A stretch of DNA of 64,000 nucleotides from Methanobrevibacter sp. (GCA_017553445.1 JAFZMD010000068.1:1-64000); one strand, 5' to 3'. Positions 53,277 to 63,227 are shown, counted from the stretch's first letter. Numbers and translations: made by a program. The notes: generated from the sequence alone by a model not told the origin.

Positions 53277-54731
53277 TTATTTCAAGTGTAAATATTGGGC
53301 CAAATCAATCTCAGTTATAATCTTTTTTCTAAGGATTTTATCGATGCCCGTTCCGTATTGAGCTGCTTTTTTTGGCCTATAAGCTATTTTTGGATCAAGG
53401 CCTTCATTAAATGCCAGTTTCCTCAATACGTTTTTTCGCAAGTTATCTCCTGGACCGGACACCTTATTTCTTATGGGCAGATTAATTGCATATTCAACCA
53501 GTCTCTTATCCAAAAACGGCAATCTCAACTCGACTGAATTGAGCATTGCACATGCATCATCCCTTTCCAGATTAACATGATACATATTGGAAATATCTTC
53601 CCTTAACTCCCAGTCAAGATTTCCTTCAGCATAGCTCTTCAGATATCTGTTATATCCTCCAAAGAGTTCATCTGCACCCTGGCCTGAAATGGCTACTCGG
53701 ATATTATCCTGAGCAATCATCCTTGTTGCAAAATATGTTGTAAGGCCAACCCCCACTTTCATAAGGTTATCATCGCCAATCGCACGAACGACCTCACCAA
53801 CATGCTGCCTTATCAGCTCTTCGGTTACGATTTGTGTTCTTAAAGGTAAATCCAATAGTTCGGCAGCACATTTGGCGGCTTTCAAGTCCTTTGAGTTTTC
53901 AGTTCCCACGGCATATAATGTAATGTCAAGTTTTTTATTGAGGGAAATTTCCTGCAAAAACAAGGTCAAAATTGAACTGTCAACACCTCCCGAAAATATT
54001 ACACCGACCTCATCTAATCCTTCAACTCTTTTGGAAACACTTAACTTTAATAACTTATCCAACTTAGATGCATCAACTTCATCAATCTTTTCATAAATAT
54101 GTTGTGCAGGAGCTATATCCTCCCAGTTAAAAAGAATGTGTTCAGGCCTTAAAGACTCAACTTCATCGAACCCGACTTCATAGAGACTACCCCTGGATGA
54201 TGCAAAGGCACACAGTTCATCACTGACTGCATAAAACAGGGGTTTTACTCCCAAAGGATCACGTGAAATAGCTAAATTTTCACCATCCCAAACTGCAAAA
54301 GAATAATCACCATCAACTAATTTTAAAGAAGCATTAATTGCCTTAACCAAATCTTCCTTATTGAAAAAATCAATCAGATAAAGCAATGCTTCACTATCTG
54401 ATTTAATTTCGGCTTCAACACCAACCTTGGCCAGAAAGTTCCTGATTGTATTGAAGTTATAAATCTCACCATTGAATACCAAAACCAGATTTTCATTACT
54501 TACAGGTTGTGGTGGAGAAACCCTGTCATCCAGGTCATAAATTGAAAGCAGATTATGGCCTAAACCAATTTCATATTCATTATCATCATTGAAACTGTCT
54601 AAATCTATGTTTAATTTAATATCATCCAAATAAACACCTGATGCATCAGGACCACGATTTTTAGATAGCTTTAACATTTTAATTAAATCATTTCCTTTAA
54701 AATTACCTTGAAGGCCTGCAATAGAACACAT
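53277..54731 (-). CDS. Asparagine synthetase (glutamine-hydrolysing)
   Basis: The 484-residue two-domain enzyme makes asparagine from aspartate, ATP and glutamine. It begins MCSIAGLQG, with catalytic Cys2 exposed after removal of Met1, then NRGPDASG of the class II glutaminase and, from residue about 240, the PP-loop synthetase VIFSGGVDSSILTL and SGQGADELFGGYNRY. It is shorter than bacterial AsnB, as usual for the archaeal form. It is divergent from metY across 63 bases. Confidence 0.9.
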   Translation of the reverse strand: MCSIAGLQGNFKGNDLIKMLKLSKNRGPDASGVYLDDIKLNIDLDSFNDDNEYEIGLGHNLLSIYDLDDRVSPPQPVSNENLVLVFNGEIYNFNTIRNFLAKVGVEAEIKSDSEALLYLIDFFNKEDLVKAINASLKLVDGDYSFAVWDGENLAISRDPLGVKPLFYAVSDELCAFASSRGSLYEVGFDEVESLRPEHILFNWEDIAPAQHIYEKIDEVDASKLDKLLKLSVSKRVEGLDEVGVIFSGGVDSSILTLFLQEISLNKKLDITLYAVGTENSKDLKAAKCAAELLDLPLRTQIVTEELIRQHVGEVVRAIGDDNLMKVGVGLTTYFATRMIAQDNIRVAISGQGADELFGGYNRYLKSYAEGNLDWELREDISNMYHVNLERDDACAMLNSVELRLPFLDKRLVEYAINLPIRNKVSGPGDNLRKNVLRKLAFNEGLDPKIAYRPKKAAQYGTGIDKILRKKIITEIDLAQYLHLK

Positions 54732-54794
54732 AATAATAAATATAATAACTATGACTTAAAAAAATTATTATTATACAATTGAGGTGAGGATTAA

Positions 54795-56072
54795 ATGAAA
54801 AAATATCATGAAAGAACATTAGAAGTTCATGCTGGAGAAATGCCTGATCCAGTAACTGGTGCAAGAGCAACTCCAATATATCATACAAGCTCATATGCAT
54901 TTGAAAGCGCAGATAAAGCCAAAAAATTATATGCACTGGAAGAAGAAGGACACATTTATACAAGAATTTCAAATCCAACTTCAGAAGTTTTGGAAAAACG
55001 TGTGGCGGCAATAGAAAATGGTGTTGGAGCATTAGCACAGTCTACGGGAATGAGTGCAATTCTACTAGCCATCCTAAACATAGCGGGAAATGGCGATGAA
55101 ATAGTTTCATCAAACAACTTATATGGCGGAACATACACATTATTTAAAAACACTATGCCTAACTGGGGCATTAAAGTCAATTTTGTTGACACTCATGATT
55201 TGAAAGCCTATAAAAATGCAATCAATGAAAAAACAAAAGCAATATACTGCGAATCAATTGGAAATCCACAACTGGACATTCCTGATTTTGAAGCGATAGC
55301 AGAAATCGCACATGAAAACGGCATCCCGTTAATAGTGGACAACACTTCTGCCATTACAATGGTAAAACCTCTCGATCATGGGGCAGATGTTGTTGTTCAC
55401 TCAGCAACCAAATTTCTATCCGGAAACGGTACAAACATGGGCGGGATGATTGTTGACGGCGGAAAATTCGACTGGACAAACGGAAAGTTCCCGATGTTTA
55501 CCGAACCTGACGAATCCTACCATGGTTTAATCTATTCGGAAGCATTTGGCGAGAAAGCATATATCATGAAAGCCCGAGCCCATTTGATGAAGGATTTGGG
55601 AACAGTAATGAGTCCGCTTAATGCATTTCTGATTATTCAAAGCTCCATGACATTATCACTTAGGGTCAATCAGCATTGCGCAAACGCTTTGGAAATAGCC
55701 AAATTCCTAAAGAACCATGAAGCAGTATCTTGGGTTAACTATCCGGGGCTTGAAGATAATGAAAACCACGAAATGGCCGAAAAATACCTGAACGGCAATT
55801 ATGGCTGTATCGTGAGCTTCGGCATTAAGGGCGGAATTGAAGAGGGCAAAAAATTCATAGAAAGCGTTGAACTTTTAAGTCACGTTGCAAACATTGCAGA
55901 TTCAAAAACCCTTGTCATTCACCCTGCAAGTACAACACACTCCAACATGACCGAAGAAGAGCAGATAGCCAGTGGAATTACACCGGATTTCATTAGGATG
56001 TCTGTCGGTATTGAAGACGTCCGTGATTTGATTGAAGACATTGACCAGGCACTGAAAAAAGCTATCAAATAA
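54795..56072 (+). CDS. O-acetylhomoserine sulfhydrylase-type PLP enzyme
   Basis: The 425-residue Cys/Met metabolism enzyme begins [30 protein letters not shown] and has the PLP Lys in [16 protein letters not shown], near residue 210, plus [10 protein letters not shown] near the C-terminus. This matches the MetY family, which joins sulfide or methanethiol to O-acetylhomoserine to give homocysteine or methionine. With MetX at 57555 it forms a complete transsulfuration-free route, though the genes are not adjacent. A strong GAGGTGAGG ribosome site precedes the ATG. Confidence 0.93.
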   Translation: MKKYHERTLEVHAGEMPDPVTGARATPIYHTSSYAFESADKAKKLYALEEEGHIYTRISNPTSEVLEKRVAAIENGVGALAQSTGMSAILLAILNIAGNGDEIVSSNNLYGGTYTLFKNTMPNWGIKVNFVDTHDLKAYKNAINEKTKAIYCESIGNPQLDIPDFEAIAEIAHENGIPLIVDNTSAITMVKPLDHGADVVVHSATKFLSGNGTNMGGMIVDGGKFDWTNGKFPMFTEPDESYHGLIYSEAFGEKAYIMKARAHLMKDLGTVMSPLNAFLIIQSSMTLSLRVNQHCANALEIAKFLKNHEAVSWVNYPGLEDNENHEMAEKYLNGNYGCIVSFGIKGGIEEGKKFIESVELLSHVANIADSKTLVIHPASTTHSNMTEEEQIASGITPDFIRMSVGIEDVRDLIEDIDQALKKAIK

Positions 56073-56088
56073 GGGTTTTTTAACCCTT
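56071..56088 (+). terminator. Terminator of metY
   Basis: AAGGGTT (56071-56077) and AACCCTT (56082-56088) form a 7-base stem overlapping the stop codon, followed by TATTTTTT. Confidence 0.7.
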
Positions 56089-56146
56089 TATTTTTTAATT
56101 GAAAAAAAGAAAAGATTAAGTACTAAAAAGTACTTTTAAAAGCCAA

Positions 56147-56968
56147 TTAAATGACTTTTCTTAATAATACGCTAGTATTGTTCGTATTTCCTATAGGAAG
56201 CAACATTACTTCTTTGTGGAATCCCCTAAGTATCGTATCTGTTAACGGTGCATAAAGGATAGCTCTCATACCACTGTATGTTCTAACAAGGACAGGAGTT
56301 TTTTCATCCACAATTTCCCAAACATTAGAAAATACTCTTTCTTTAGGTTCGGCAAATGCCGCAACCATCAATATATCAAAATCAATGTCTTTAAGTAGTG
56401 TTTCATCCCCAACAAGTATTTCTATACCATCATCAAGACCTAATTTTTTAATTACTTTTCTGGATAACTCAGCCACATCCTCCTGAATTTCAATACCTAT
56501 ACATTTACAGCCGAATTTCTGTCTGAACAATATTAATGTCAATGGCAAAGGTCCGCTTCCCACAAAAACAAATGTTTTATCCTCATGCCAATGAGCCAAT
56601 TTAGATTCGTTTGTAAGCAAACCTTCGTAACGTTCATAGAAATGAAATGTATCTAAAGTTGCTTGAGGATCTTCTGATTCTATGATTTGTGTAGCATTGT
56701 TTGTTTCCAATCTGGCACCAATATATAAATAGAATTTCCTGATTAATTTCAGGGCCTTATTCATCTTTTCGTCATCCAATATATGCTTTGCTGAATCAAA
56801 ATCTATTGTTTCATCATGAGCAATGACTTCTATTTCATCCAATAATGCGGTTACTTCATCCAAATCCACATCATTTAATGAGGATAAATCTTCAAGAGTA
56901 TCAACACCATAATCTTCTAATTTTACAGCAATTTCTTCTATTTTTGGCCAATATTTCCAGCAACTCAA
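56147..56968 (-). CDS. Nicotianamine synthase-like protein
   Basis: The 273-residue protein aligns by eye over most of its length with the thermonicotianamine synthase of Methanothermobacter, which condenses S-adenosylmethionine with glutamate and aminobutyrate units to give nicotianamine-like metal ligands. Matching parts are SCWKYWPKI, LLDEIEVIAHDETIDF, IRKFYLYIGARLE, FVGSGPLPLT, EIQEDVAELSRKVI and RTYSGMRAILYAP. The ATG at 56980 is followed by a GGTGAT ribosome site and then a TTG at 56968, whose product begins MSCW as in the homologue, so TTG is the better start. It may serve nickel or other metal transport. Divergent from a GNAT gene. Confidence 0.88.
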   Translation of the reverse strand: MSCWKYWPKIEEIAVKLEDYGVDTLEDLSSLNDVDLDEVTALLDEIEVIAHDETIDFDSAKHILDDEKMNKALKLIRKFYLYIGARLETNNATQIIESEDPQATLDTFHFYERYEGLLTNESKLAHWHEDKTFVFVGSGPLPLTLILFRQKFGCKCIGIEIQEDVAELSRKVIKKLGLDDGIEILVGDETLLKDIDFDILMVAAFAEPKERVFSNVWEIVDEKTPVLVRTYSGMRAILYAPLTDTILRGFHKEVMLLPIGNTNNTSVLLRKVI

Positions 56969-57041
56969 CTTTATCACCATTCAAATATGTATTTATCCAT
57001 TAAATAATATTTTAATATTTTAAAATTAATATTTATAGTTA

Positions 57042-57560
57042 ATGATTTTAAAAACCACCAACCTAACATTAAGGCCATGGACGGAATCCGATGCCAAGTG
57101 CCTATATCATTTTGCAAAAAATCCAAAAATAGGTCCAATTGCAGGATGGCCACCTCATGAAAGTATAGAAGATAGTTTAAATATTATCAAAACGGTTTTT
57201 TCTAAAAAAGAAACTTATGCAATTGTTAAAGATAATATTCCTATCGGATGTGTGGGCTTGCTTTTTCATCCGGATACCAACCATTGGTGGGGCGAAGGTG
57301 CTGTTGAGCTTGGTTACTGGATAGCTGAAGAATATTGGGGCAACGGTTATGCATCAGAAGCATCTGAAAGGTTAATTGAACATGCATTTGATGATTTGGA
57401 TGTTAAAGAAATTTATGCATCATACAGAATTGAAAACAAACAATCCCAAAGGGTTTTGGAAAAATTAGGCTTCAAATATTATTGCGAACTCAAAAATGAA
57501 AATTATCTGCATGAAACCTTTAAAGAGATAGCCATGAAAATTGAAAAAAAAGAATTATGA
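57042..57560 (+). CDS. GNAT family (RimJ/RimL-like) acetyltransferase
   Basis: The 172-residue protein has [19 protein letters not shown] at its N-terminus, [33 protein letters not shown] with the acetyl-CoA loop and [13 protein letters not shown], the RimJ/RimL type 3 GNAT pattern. The acceptor, often a protein N-terminus or an antibiotic or amino acid, is unknown. Its 3' end overlaps the convergent metX by six bases. Confidence 0.88.
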   Translation: MILKTTNLTLRPWTESDAKCLYHFAKNPKIGPIAGWPPHESIEDSLNIIKTVFSKKETYAIVKDNIPIGCVGLLFHPDTNHWWGEGAVELGYWIAEEYWGNGYASEASERLIEHAFDDLDVKEIYASYRIENKQSQRVLEKLGFKYYCELKNENYLHETFKEIAMKIEKKEL

Positions 57561-59021
57561 GAACATATTATTGACCTGATCGATAGTTATCAATCCTTCA
57601 ACAACAAAATCCTCATCAACAACAGGCAAGCATGAAATATCGAATTTACCCATCATACGAGAAATATCCGCAATGGAATCTGTAGAATGACAGAACTTAA
57701 CTGTCGTTGTCATTATATCTTTCAAATCATTAGTATTCATTGCAATAGATTTTGATAAGTCCCAGCTAGTAACTATGCCGATAAGCTTATTGTCATCAGT
57801 GACAACAGGTATATGAGTTATATTCTGTTCAAACATTAATTTAGCAGCTTTTTGAACGGAATCTTCTTCCCTGATTGTTGCTACATCCTGAATCATCAAA
57901 TCACTGACAATATTGTCTGATAAGAATTTGGATAACAAATAGCTAAGCTGTCCCTTTTCAAGTAAAAAGGCATCATGCCCGTAGTTGGATTTTATTTCTG
58001 AAAATGAAACTGCAACATCATTCGCATTGAGCGCAGCTACAATTTCTGTACTTTGCTCTGTCGGATATAGCCAATCAGAATTTACAGAAATAACTTCTAT
58101 TTTAGCTTTAACATCTTTAAAACCATCAATTATAGAGTTATCAATAGCCAAATCAAACAAATCAACTGCTTTTGTAATATATAAATAACTGTTAGCATCA
58201 AAACGCTTTACAAAGGATTCGCCCTGATGATGCAAGTAACTTTCAACTTGGAAATCCATTGAGAAATCATAACTGATTTCATCCTTATCCTGCAAATTAC
58301 GTCCGAACTTAATATACATTGATTCATCACTCAAATAAGTAATATGAGCAATCATACGGGCTAGGGACAATCCATTTTTAGGAATTTTCCCAGAATTATA
58401 ATAATTACCCTCATTCCAATCAGGATCTGAAAATATTGCCTGACGGCCAACTTCATTAAATGCAATTTGCTGAGGGGAAGACCTTGCCGTTGTAGCGATT
58501 GGGACTGCCTTTTTCATCATTTCAGGATAGCTGACAACCCATTGAAGAACTTGCATTCCTCCCATGGAACCTCCAATAATTGCATATAACTGACTAATAT
58601 CAAATGAATCAACCAATGCTTTTTGAACATCAACCATATCTTTAATGGTGATTACAGGAAAATCAATACCATATTTCTCTTTGGTTTTAGGATTGATTGA
58701 ACTTGGACCTGTTGTTCCCTTACATCCCCCTAATACATTAGAACAAATGATAAAGTATTTTTCAGTGTCCAATATTTTACCCGGACCGATAATCATTTCC
58801 CACCATCCAGGCTTTTCATCTCCCTCATGCCAACCTGCAGCATGAGCATCTCCGGTTAATGCATGACAAATTAAAATTGCATTGCTTTTATCCTTATTTA
58901 ATTTTCCATAGGTTTCATAAGCTATAGTAATGCTATCTAAGGATTTGCCACTTTCCAATTCAAAGGGTTCATTAATCTCTAAAAATTCAGTCTCAACCAA
59001 ACCTACGGAATCATTATCCAT
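57555..59021 (-). CDS. metX: Homoserine O-acetyltransferase MetX fused to CBS pair
   Basis: The 488-residue protein has a MetX alpha/beta hydrolase domain (residues about 1-360): [37 protein letters not shown] with the catalytic Ser, and [10 protein letters not shown] with the catalytic His, preceded by the Asp region [10 protein letters not shown]-terminal pair of CBS motifs follows: [27 protein letters not shown] and [24 protein letters not shown]. The fusion suggests control of acetyl-homoserine synthesis by an adenosine ligand such as AMP, ATP or S-adenosylmethionine. The ATG at 59021 with a GGTGATT site is preferred to the GTG at 59030. rnc lies directly upstream. Confidence 0.95.
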   Translation of the reverse strand: MDNDSVGLVETEFLEINEPFELESGKSLDSITIAYETYGKLNKDKSNAILICHALTGDAHAAGWHEGDEKPGWWEMIIGPGKILDTEKYFIICSNVLGGCKGTTGPSSINPKTKEKYGIDFPVITIKDMVDVQKALVDSFDISQLYAIIGGSMGGMQVLQWVVSYPEMMKKAVPIATTARSSPQQIAFNEVGRQAIFSDPDWNEGNYYNSGKIPKNGLSLARMIAHITYLSDESMYIKFGRNLQDKDEISYDFSMDFQVESYLHHQGESFVKRFDANSYLYITKAVDLFDLAIDNSIIDGFKDVKAKIEVISVNSDWLYPTEQSTEIVAALNANDVAVSFSEIKSNYGHDAFLLEKGQLSYLLSKFLSDNIVSDLMIQDVATIREEDSVQKAAKLMFEQNITHIPVVTDDNKLIGIVTSWDLSKSIAMNTNDLKDIMTTTVKFCHSTDSIADISRMMGKFDISCLPVVDEDFVVEGLITIDQVNNMFS

Positions 59022-59026
59022 TAAAA

Positions 59027-59695
59027 TCACCAGATTAAATTTAAATTTCTCATTGCTTCTCTTGCAGCTGACTGTTCAGCTTCTTTTTTATTTCTTCCTT
59101 TTCCATGACCCATATCTTCCCCATTAAGATGAATCGCCATGATGAATGTTTTATCGTGAGGAACTCCATGTTCTTCAAGAAGTACATAATTTATTTTAAT
59201 TTCTCTAGAATCACAGTATTCTTTTATTTTTGACTTATAATCATTGAAATATACTTTCTCATCATCAATATGCCTGAATATGATTTTAGCTACAAATCTT
59301 TTTGTAAATGCAAAGCCCTGATCCAGGAACAATGCTCCCAAAAAGGATTCGAATAAATCTGCAGTTATTGACAATACCTCATTATCGGTTAGTTTCATTT
59401 CATCCACTGAAACTTTTAAAAATTCTTTTAAACCCAATTCATGAGAATATTCTATTAAAGCCGCCTGACATACATAATTCGCTCTAAGTTTAGTCAGTTT
59501 ACCTTCACCGTATTTCGGATATTTCTTATAAAGATACTCTGAAACCAACATATTTAATATAGAGTCGCCAAGAAACTCTAAACGTTCATAATCATATTTA
59601 ATTCCATGTACTGTCGCATATGAACCATGCATGAAAGCCATTTTGTAATAGTCTTCATTATTTGGTTCAATAGAAAACTTTTCAAATAAATTCAT
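59027..59695 (-). CDS. rnc: Ribonuclease III
   Basis: The 222-residue protein has the RNase III signature [21 protein letters not shown] (near residue 38), the second acidic site [14 protein letters not shown] (near 110), and a C-terminal double-strand RNA-binding domain ending [19 protein letters not shown]. All catalytic acidic residues appear intact. RNase III is absent from most archaea, but occurs in some methanogens. The gene is 5 bases from metX on the same strand, an unexpected co-transcribed pair. It is divergent from the gene at 59834. Confidence 0.9.
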   Translation of the reverse strand: MNLFEKFSIEPNNEDYYKMAFMHGSYATVHGIKYDYERLEFLGDSILNMLVSEYLYKKYPKYGEGKLTKLRANYVCQAALIEYSHELGLKEFLKVSVDEMKLTDNEVLSITADLFESFLGALFLDQGFAFTKRFVAKIIFRHIDDEKVYFNDYKSKIKEYCDSREIKINYVLLEEHGVPHDKTFIMAIHLNGEDMGHGKGRNKKEAEQSAAREAMRNLNLIW

Positions 59696-59784
59696 GTTAT
59701 AAGCCCAATTACCAAGTAATTATTTATATATAACTATGACTTTCAATTTATATAAACTTCATTATATAACTCATGTTATATAAT

Positions 59785-59800
59785 ACTTGTCAAATGCTCT
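59785..59800 (+). promoter_or_regulatory. Shared upstream promoter element, copy 2
   Basis: ACTTGTCAAATGCTCT matches A[CG]TT[AG]TCAANTGCTCT. It lies about 10 bases before TTAAATATGTATAAAA and 33 bases before the first ATG of the 59834 gene (54 before the alternative at 59855). Confidence 0.5.
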
Positions 59801-59833
59801 AGCTCTTCACTTAAATATGTATAAAATTAAAAA

Positions 59834-60211
59834 ATGAATCAAGGATTTGGTACTATGATAATAAATTGGAAAGAAGAGATAACAAAAATAGACCCAGATA
59901 TAAAATTCAGAGCACAGGGCGGATGGTTAAAAACCGTGGAAGAGCTAGATAAAAGCGTAACCAACGGATACTCATTAGTGGGGGATTTTGTAAAAGCAGG
60001 CGACTTTGAAGGAGAATACATTGAAGGAATATACCTTGACTGCAACAAAGAGGGAAGTGCAAAAAAACCACAGACCGACTATAGGTTATTCAGATTCAGA
60101 GACGGTAAAGTAAGGTTGCTTGATATGGTTATCGACGCTCAAAGAAACTGGGCACAGGACTTCTGGGATGCCGTTGAGGAGGAAATTGAAACAATCTCTC
60201 CCCAGATATAA
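59834..60211 (+). CDS. Uncharacterised 125-residue protein
   Basis: No family was recognised. The chain is acidic, with no signal peptide or membrane span, and shows FRAQGGWLKTVEELDKSV in the first half and RLLDMVIDAQRNWAQDFWDAVEEEI near the end, a probable amphipathic helix. The ATG at 59834 lacks a clear site, whereas the ATG at 59855 (MIINWKEEI) is preceded by AAGGATTTGGTACT, so either is possible. It has its own promoter with the shared upstream element, and converges on the gene at 60219. The presence of that element near repair genes hints at a stress role, which is inference. Confidence 0.6.
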   Translation: MNQGFGTMIINWKEEITKIDPDIKFRAQGGWLKTVEELDKSVTNGYSLVGDFVKAGDFEGEYIEGIYLDCNKEGSAKKPQTDYRLFRFRDGKVRLLDMVIDAQRNWAQDFWDAVEEEIETISPQI

Positions 60212-60218
60212 AATACAT

Positions 60219-60629
60219 CTAAAGAATATGGTGCAAGGTACAGCAGCCACAACTTGGATTAAAGTAATTATCCCTCGGCATGTTCTGGGCAGGCTGCATC
60301 AATAAGGAAACCTCAAATGTTGATTCCGCATGAGTACTTCTTTTTTTAATTACATTAGACATTCCCCTATAGTTAACCGGAATAATACCCGTTTGTGAAA
60401 TATCATAATAGAACAGCTCACCAGCATTGACATTTGAGAAAAACTCACTCAATTGTTTTACCTGTTTTGGAGACATAGAAAAGTTAACACCCATCAATTT
60501 ATCCTGTCTCTGTTTAATACTAACATATTTTATATTAACCGCAAGAATATCTCCATTATCCTTTGTAAACACCATACATTCATCCAAATTAATATCTTCT
60601 TTTAAAGCCAAATCAGTTAATTCAGACAT
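60219..60629 (-). CDS. Uncharacterised 136-residue protein with C-terminal CGCC
   Basis: The ORF starts best at the ATG at 60629 (MSELTDLAL), preceded by GAGGTAATGATT. It encodes a mostly hydrophilic protein with SPKQVKQLSEFFSNVNAGELFYYDI and ends YFNPSCGCCTLHHIL, where three cysteines and two histidines could bind a metal. No family was recognised. It is convergent with the 59834 gene with a gap of 7 bases. Confidence 0.6.
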   Translation of the reverse strand: MSELTDLALKEDINLDECMVFTKDNGDILAVNIKYVSIKQRQDKLMGVNFSMSPKQVKQLSEFFSNVNAGELFYYDISQTGIIPVNYRGMSNVIKKRSTHAESTFEVSLLMQPAQNMPRDNYFNPSCGCCTLHHIL

Positions 60630-60725
60630 AATCATTACCTCAAATAATATTCAATAAAAATAGCATATGAACAAAATATAAAAAATTCTGTGATGATAAT
60701 CTTTAAAAAAAAGTGGTTTGAATGA

Positions 60726-60744
60726 AGATTATATTTAATAATCT
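60726..60744 (-). terminator. Terminator of the L37e gene
   Basis: AGATTAT (60726-60732) and ATAATCT (60738-60744) form a 7-base stem with loop ATTTA, 20 bases after the L37e stop, with a T8 run 14-21 bases further on the minus strand. Confidence 0.5.
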
Positions 60745-60763
60745 CCAATAATTTTATACCAAC

Positions 60764-60952
60764 TTAAACTAATCTTTGTCTAGTAGTTGGTTTTTTATTT
60801 TGCCAGCTGTATCTCCTTAATTTACTAGATCTACCAAATCCACAAGAAGCACAAACTTTTTTACGTACGTGGTAAGTATTTCTACCACATCTTCTACATC
60901 TAATATGGGTCTTTTTATTCTTTTTACCCATTGATGGAGTTCCCTTTGCCAT
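60764..60952 (-). CDS. 50S ribosomal protein L37e
   Basis: The 62-residue protein begins with a basic [46 protein letters not shown] pattern, in which CxxC...CxxC forms the zinc ribbon. The short basic tail fits L37e. A strong GGAGGTG ribosome site precedes the ATG. It lies 64 bases downstream of the Sm-like gene, the conserved archaeal lsm-rpl37e arrangement. Confidence 0.95.
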   Translation of the reverse strand: MAKGTPSMGKKNKKTHIRCRRCGRNTYHVRKKVCASCGFGRSSKLRRYSWQNKKPTTRQRLV

Positions 60953-61016
60953 TGATACACCTCCTCCATTATTTAATTATAAATCTCTGTAATCTTTAAC
61001 AACTATTGAATAATAT

Positions 61017-61256
<240 letters not shown>

Positions 61257-61438
61257 TTATATTACCATTAATTGTATTTTAGTTAAAATTCTTTTAAAAG
61301 GAATTATTATATTAATATAATATTACCTGTATTAGAAATAATATAATCAAGTTAAGATAGACAAAACCTAATTAAAACTAATAATAAATTATATAATCAA
61401 ACTAATATATAAAGGTTCTTATTTTTAAGCTAAAAAAT

Positions 61439-61454
61439 ACTTATCAATTGCTCT
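61439..61454 (+). promoter_or_regulatory. Shared upstream promoter element, copy 3
   Basis: ACTTATCAATTGCTCT matches A[CG]TT[AG]TCAANTGCTCT. It is followed after 14 bases by TTAAATATTCAA, a probable TATA region, and stands 45 bases before the ATG at 61500. Confidence 0.5.
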
Positions 61455-61499
61455 CTTGCAATTTTCTTTTAAATATTCAATCCCAAAATTAATAATATT

Positions 61500-62003
61500 A
61501 TGCATTTCGACAAAAAGGAATACACAAAATTATTAAGCTACATTCTGTCCCATTGCTATGACAAGCCCCATGTTGGAAAGACAGTCATAACAACAACACT
61601 CTATTTCATAGATTTCAACTACTATGAAGCCTATGGAGAGTCCTTAACGAAAGAAACATACCAAAAACACAAAAAGGGAATAAGACCCAAACACTTTACA
61701 AAAATCACAGAGGAATTGATTGAAAAAAACAAAATACACTTCAGAAAGGAAGCATATTATCACACAACACTGCACAGATACTACCTGACAGAAATACCCA
61801 ACATCAAATTCTCAAACAAAAAAATAAATATCATCGACAGCAGCATGAAACATTTAATAACAAAAAATGCGACAGCAGTAATGAAATACGCAAGTAAAGA
61901 TCCGCCATACAAAAATACCGATTTCAACAAAGAAATAGATTACAATAATGTATATTTTAGGGATTCCAGATATTCAATTAGAAAAAAATATATTAATTTA
62001 TAA
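61500..62003 (+). CDS. Panacea/SocA-like domain protein (DUF4065-like)
   Basis: The 167-residue protein has VGKTVITTTLYFIDFNYYEAYGESLTKETYQKHKKGIRPKHFTKI, which matches the Panacea/SocA-type antitoxin domain (KLLYfaD ... yG.slT ... Y) by eye. In type II systems this domain neutralises varied toxins and is usually next to one. Here the downstream gene is a PUA-domain protein and no toxin is obvious, so it may be a stand-alone regulator or an orphan antitoxin. It has its own promoter with the shared upstream element. No ribosome site is clear, so the message may be leaderless or nearly so. Confidence 0.65.
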   Translation: MHFDKKEYTKLLSYILSHCYDKPHVGKTVITTTLYFIDFNYYEAYGESLTKETYQKHKKGIRPKHFTKITEELIEKNKIHFRKEAYYHTTLHRYYLTEIPNIKFSNKKINIIDSSMKHLITKNATAVMKYASKDPPYKNTDFNKEIDYNNVYFRDSRYSIRKKYINL

Positions 62004-62042
62004 AACAATAGTTATTATATTAACTAAAATAGGGAAAAGAAC

Positions 62043-62525
62043 ATGGCAATAAAAGTTAAAAAAAGAAATTTTCTAAAAAAGAAAAAAATAAAACAGATCA
62101 AAAATGAATTAGGCGAATACGGAGTATTGCTTGAAAACAAAAAAAATGTTGAAATCCTGGAAGCCGAACCAAATTCATTCATATTGGTAGATGGTGAACC
62201 TTACATCATAATAATTGATGATAAAGCATTTCCAACATTAAAGGCTGCACTGGCTAATGAAATTGATGGAAAAACCGTTACCGTGGACATGGGTGCAGTG
62301 CGCTTTGTAACAAACGGTGCAGATATAATGAGTCCAGGAATTACTGCTGCAGATGACGGCATTGAACCTGGTGATGTTGTCTTAATTGTGGATGAAACAC
62401 ACGGCAAACCATTAGCTATTGGAGTAAGTCTTATAACCGGAGAAGAAATGGTTGAAAATGACTCCGGAAAAGCAATAGAAACAAAACACTACGTTGGCGA
62501 TGAAATCTGGAACTTTGAAATATAG
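62043..62525 (+). CDS. PUA domain RNA-binding protein (MCT-1-like)
   Basis: The 160-residue protein has an N-terminal extension (KKRNFLKKKKIKQIKNELGEYG) and a C-terminal PUA domain from about residue 75: GKTVTVDMGAVRFVTNGADIMSPGITAADDGIEPGDVVLIVDETHGKPLAIGVSL. This pattern matches the archaeal MCT-1-like family, implicated in translation initiation or tRNA and rRNA contact. It is co-directional with arfB, whose ATG starts 9 bases after this stop, so they share a transcript. Confidence 0.85.
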   Translation: MAIKVKKRNFLKKKKIKQIKNELGEYGVLLENKKNVEILEAEPNSFILVDGEPYIIIIDDKAFPTLKAALANEIDGKTVTVDMGAVRFVTNGADIMSPGITAADDGIEPGDVVLIVDETHGKPLAIGVSLITGEEMVENDSGKAIETKHYVGDEIWNFEI

Positions 62526-62534
62526 GTGATATAG

Positions 62535-63227
62535 ATGGCTGAATTAAGATACAGAGCAGGAAATGTCCGTGACCCCAACGTTCACAAAATCGGAATAATC
62601 GCACTTGGATCACATCTGGAAAACCATGGCCCGGCACTGCCAATAGATACGGATGCAAAGATAGGTGCACACATTGCATTTCAATCATCTCTAAAATCAG
62701 GGGCAAAATTTTTAGGAGTGATATTTCCTGCATACGAATTAGATGAAATAGACCATGGAATACATGTTTCCCTTGATACATTAAAAGAAAATGTAATAGA
62801 AACATTAAATTCAGCTAAAGAATTCTTAAATATTGAAAAAGTAGTGATAGTAAATGCCCATGGCGGAAACTTACCATTAATGGCAGAAATCTGGGATATT
62901 GAAGAAAAAACCGATTTAATAATAGTAATGAACAATAAAATAATCACTACAGAAGGACCTCACGCAGGAAGTGGAGAACTATCCATGGCAAAAGTTCTGG
63001 GCATAATAAATGAAAATGAACTGGAGCACCAGGCCGACGTAAACAAATACATTGAAGTGGGCCTTCATGGATTTAAAAAAGCACGTGAAAATGACCCAAA
63101 TATAGAAGAGGGAGCACTTGACGTTGAAGAAAATGGAGTTTATGTTGACGAAGAATACGGCCATCAACTGTTTAATTTAGCGATAGATACAGTACTCTTC
63201 GATATTGAAAAATTACTTGATTTTTAA
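62535..63227 (+). CDS. arfB: ArfB formamide hydrolase of riboflavin/F420 precursor synthesis
   Basis: The 230-residue creatininase-like metallohydrolase removes formate from 2-amino-5-formylamino-6-ribosylaminopyrimidinone 5'-phosphate, an archaeal step in riboflavin and coenzyme F420 synthesis. Visible are IIALGSHLENHGPALPIDTDA with the metal ligands, NAHGGNLPLM and EGPHAGSGELSMA. The length is normal. A GGTGATATAG ribosome site precedes the ATG. The stop overlaps the convergent surface-protein gene by four bases. Confidence 0.92.
   Translation: MAELRYRAGNVRDPNVHKIGIIALGSHLENHGPALPIDTDAKIGAHIAFQSSLKSGAKFLGVIFPAYELDEIDHGIHVSLDTLKENVIETLNSAKEFLNIEKVVIVNAHGGNLPLMAEIWDIEEKTDLIIVMNNKIITTEGPHAGSGELSMAKVLGIINENELEHQADVNKYIEVGLHGFKKARENDPNIEEGALDVEENGVYVDEEYGHQLFNLAIDTVLFDIEKLLDF

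Noticed and set aside
60685-60760. GTGATGA resembling a C box of a C/D guide RNA
   Set aside because: No matching D box or C'/D' pair at a suitable distance was found, and the region holds the L37e terminator.
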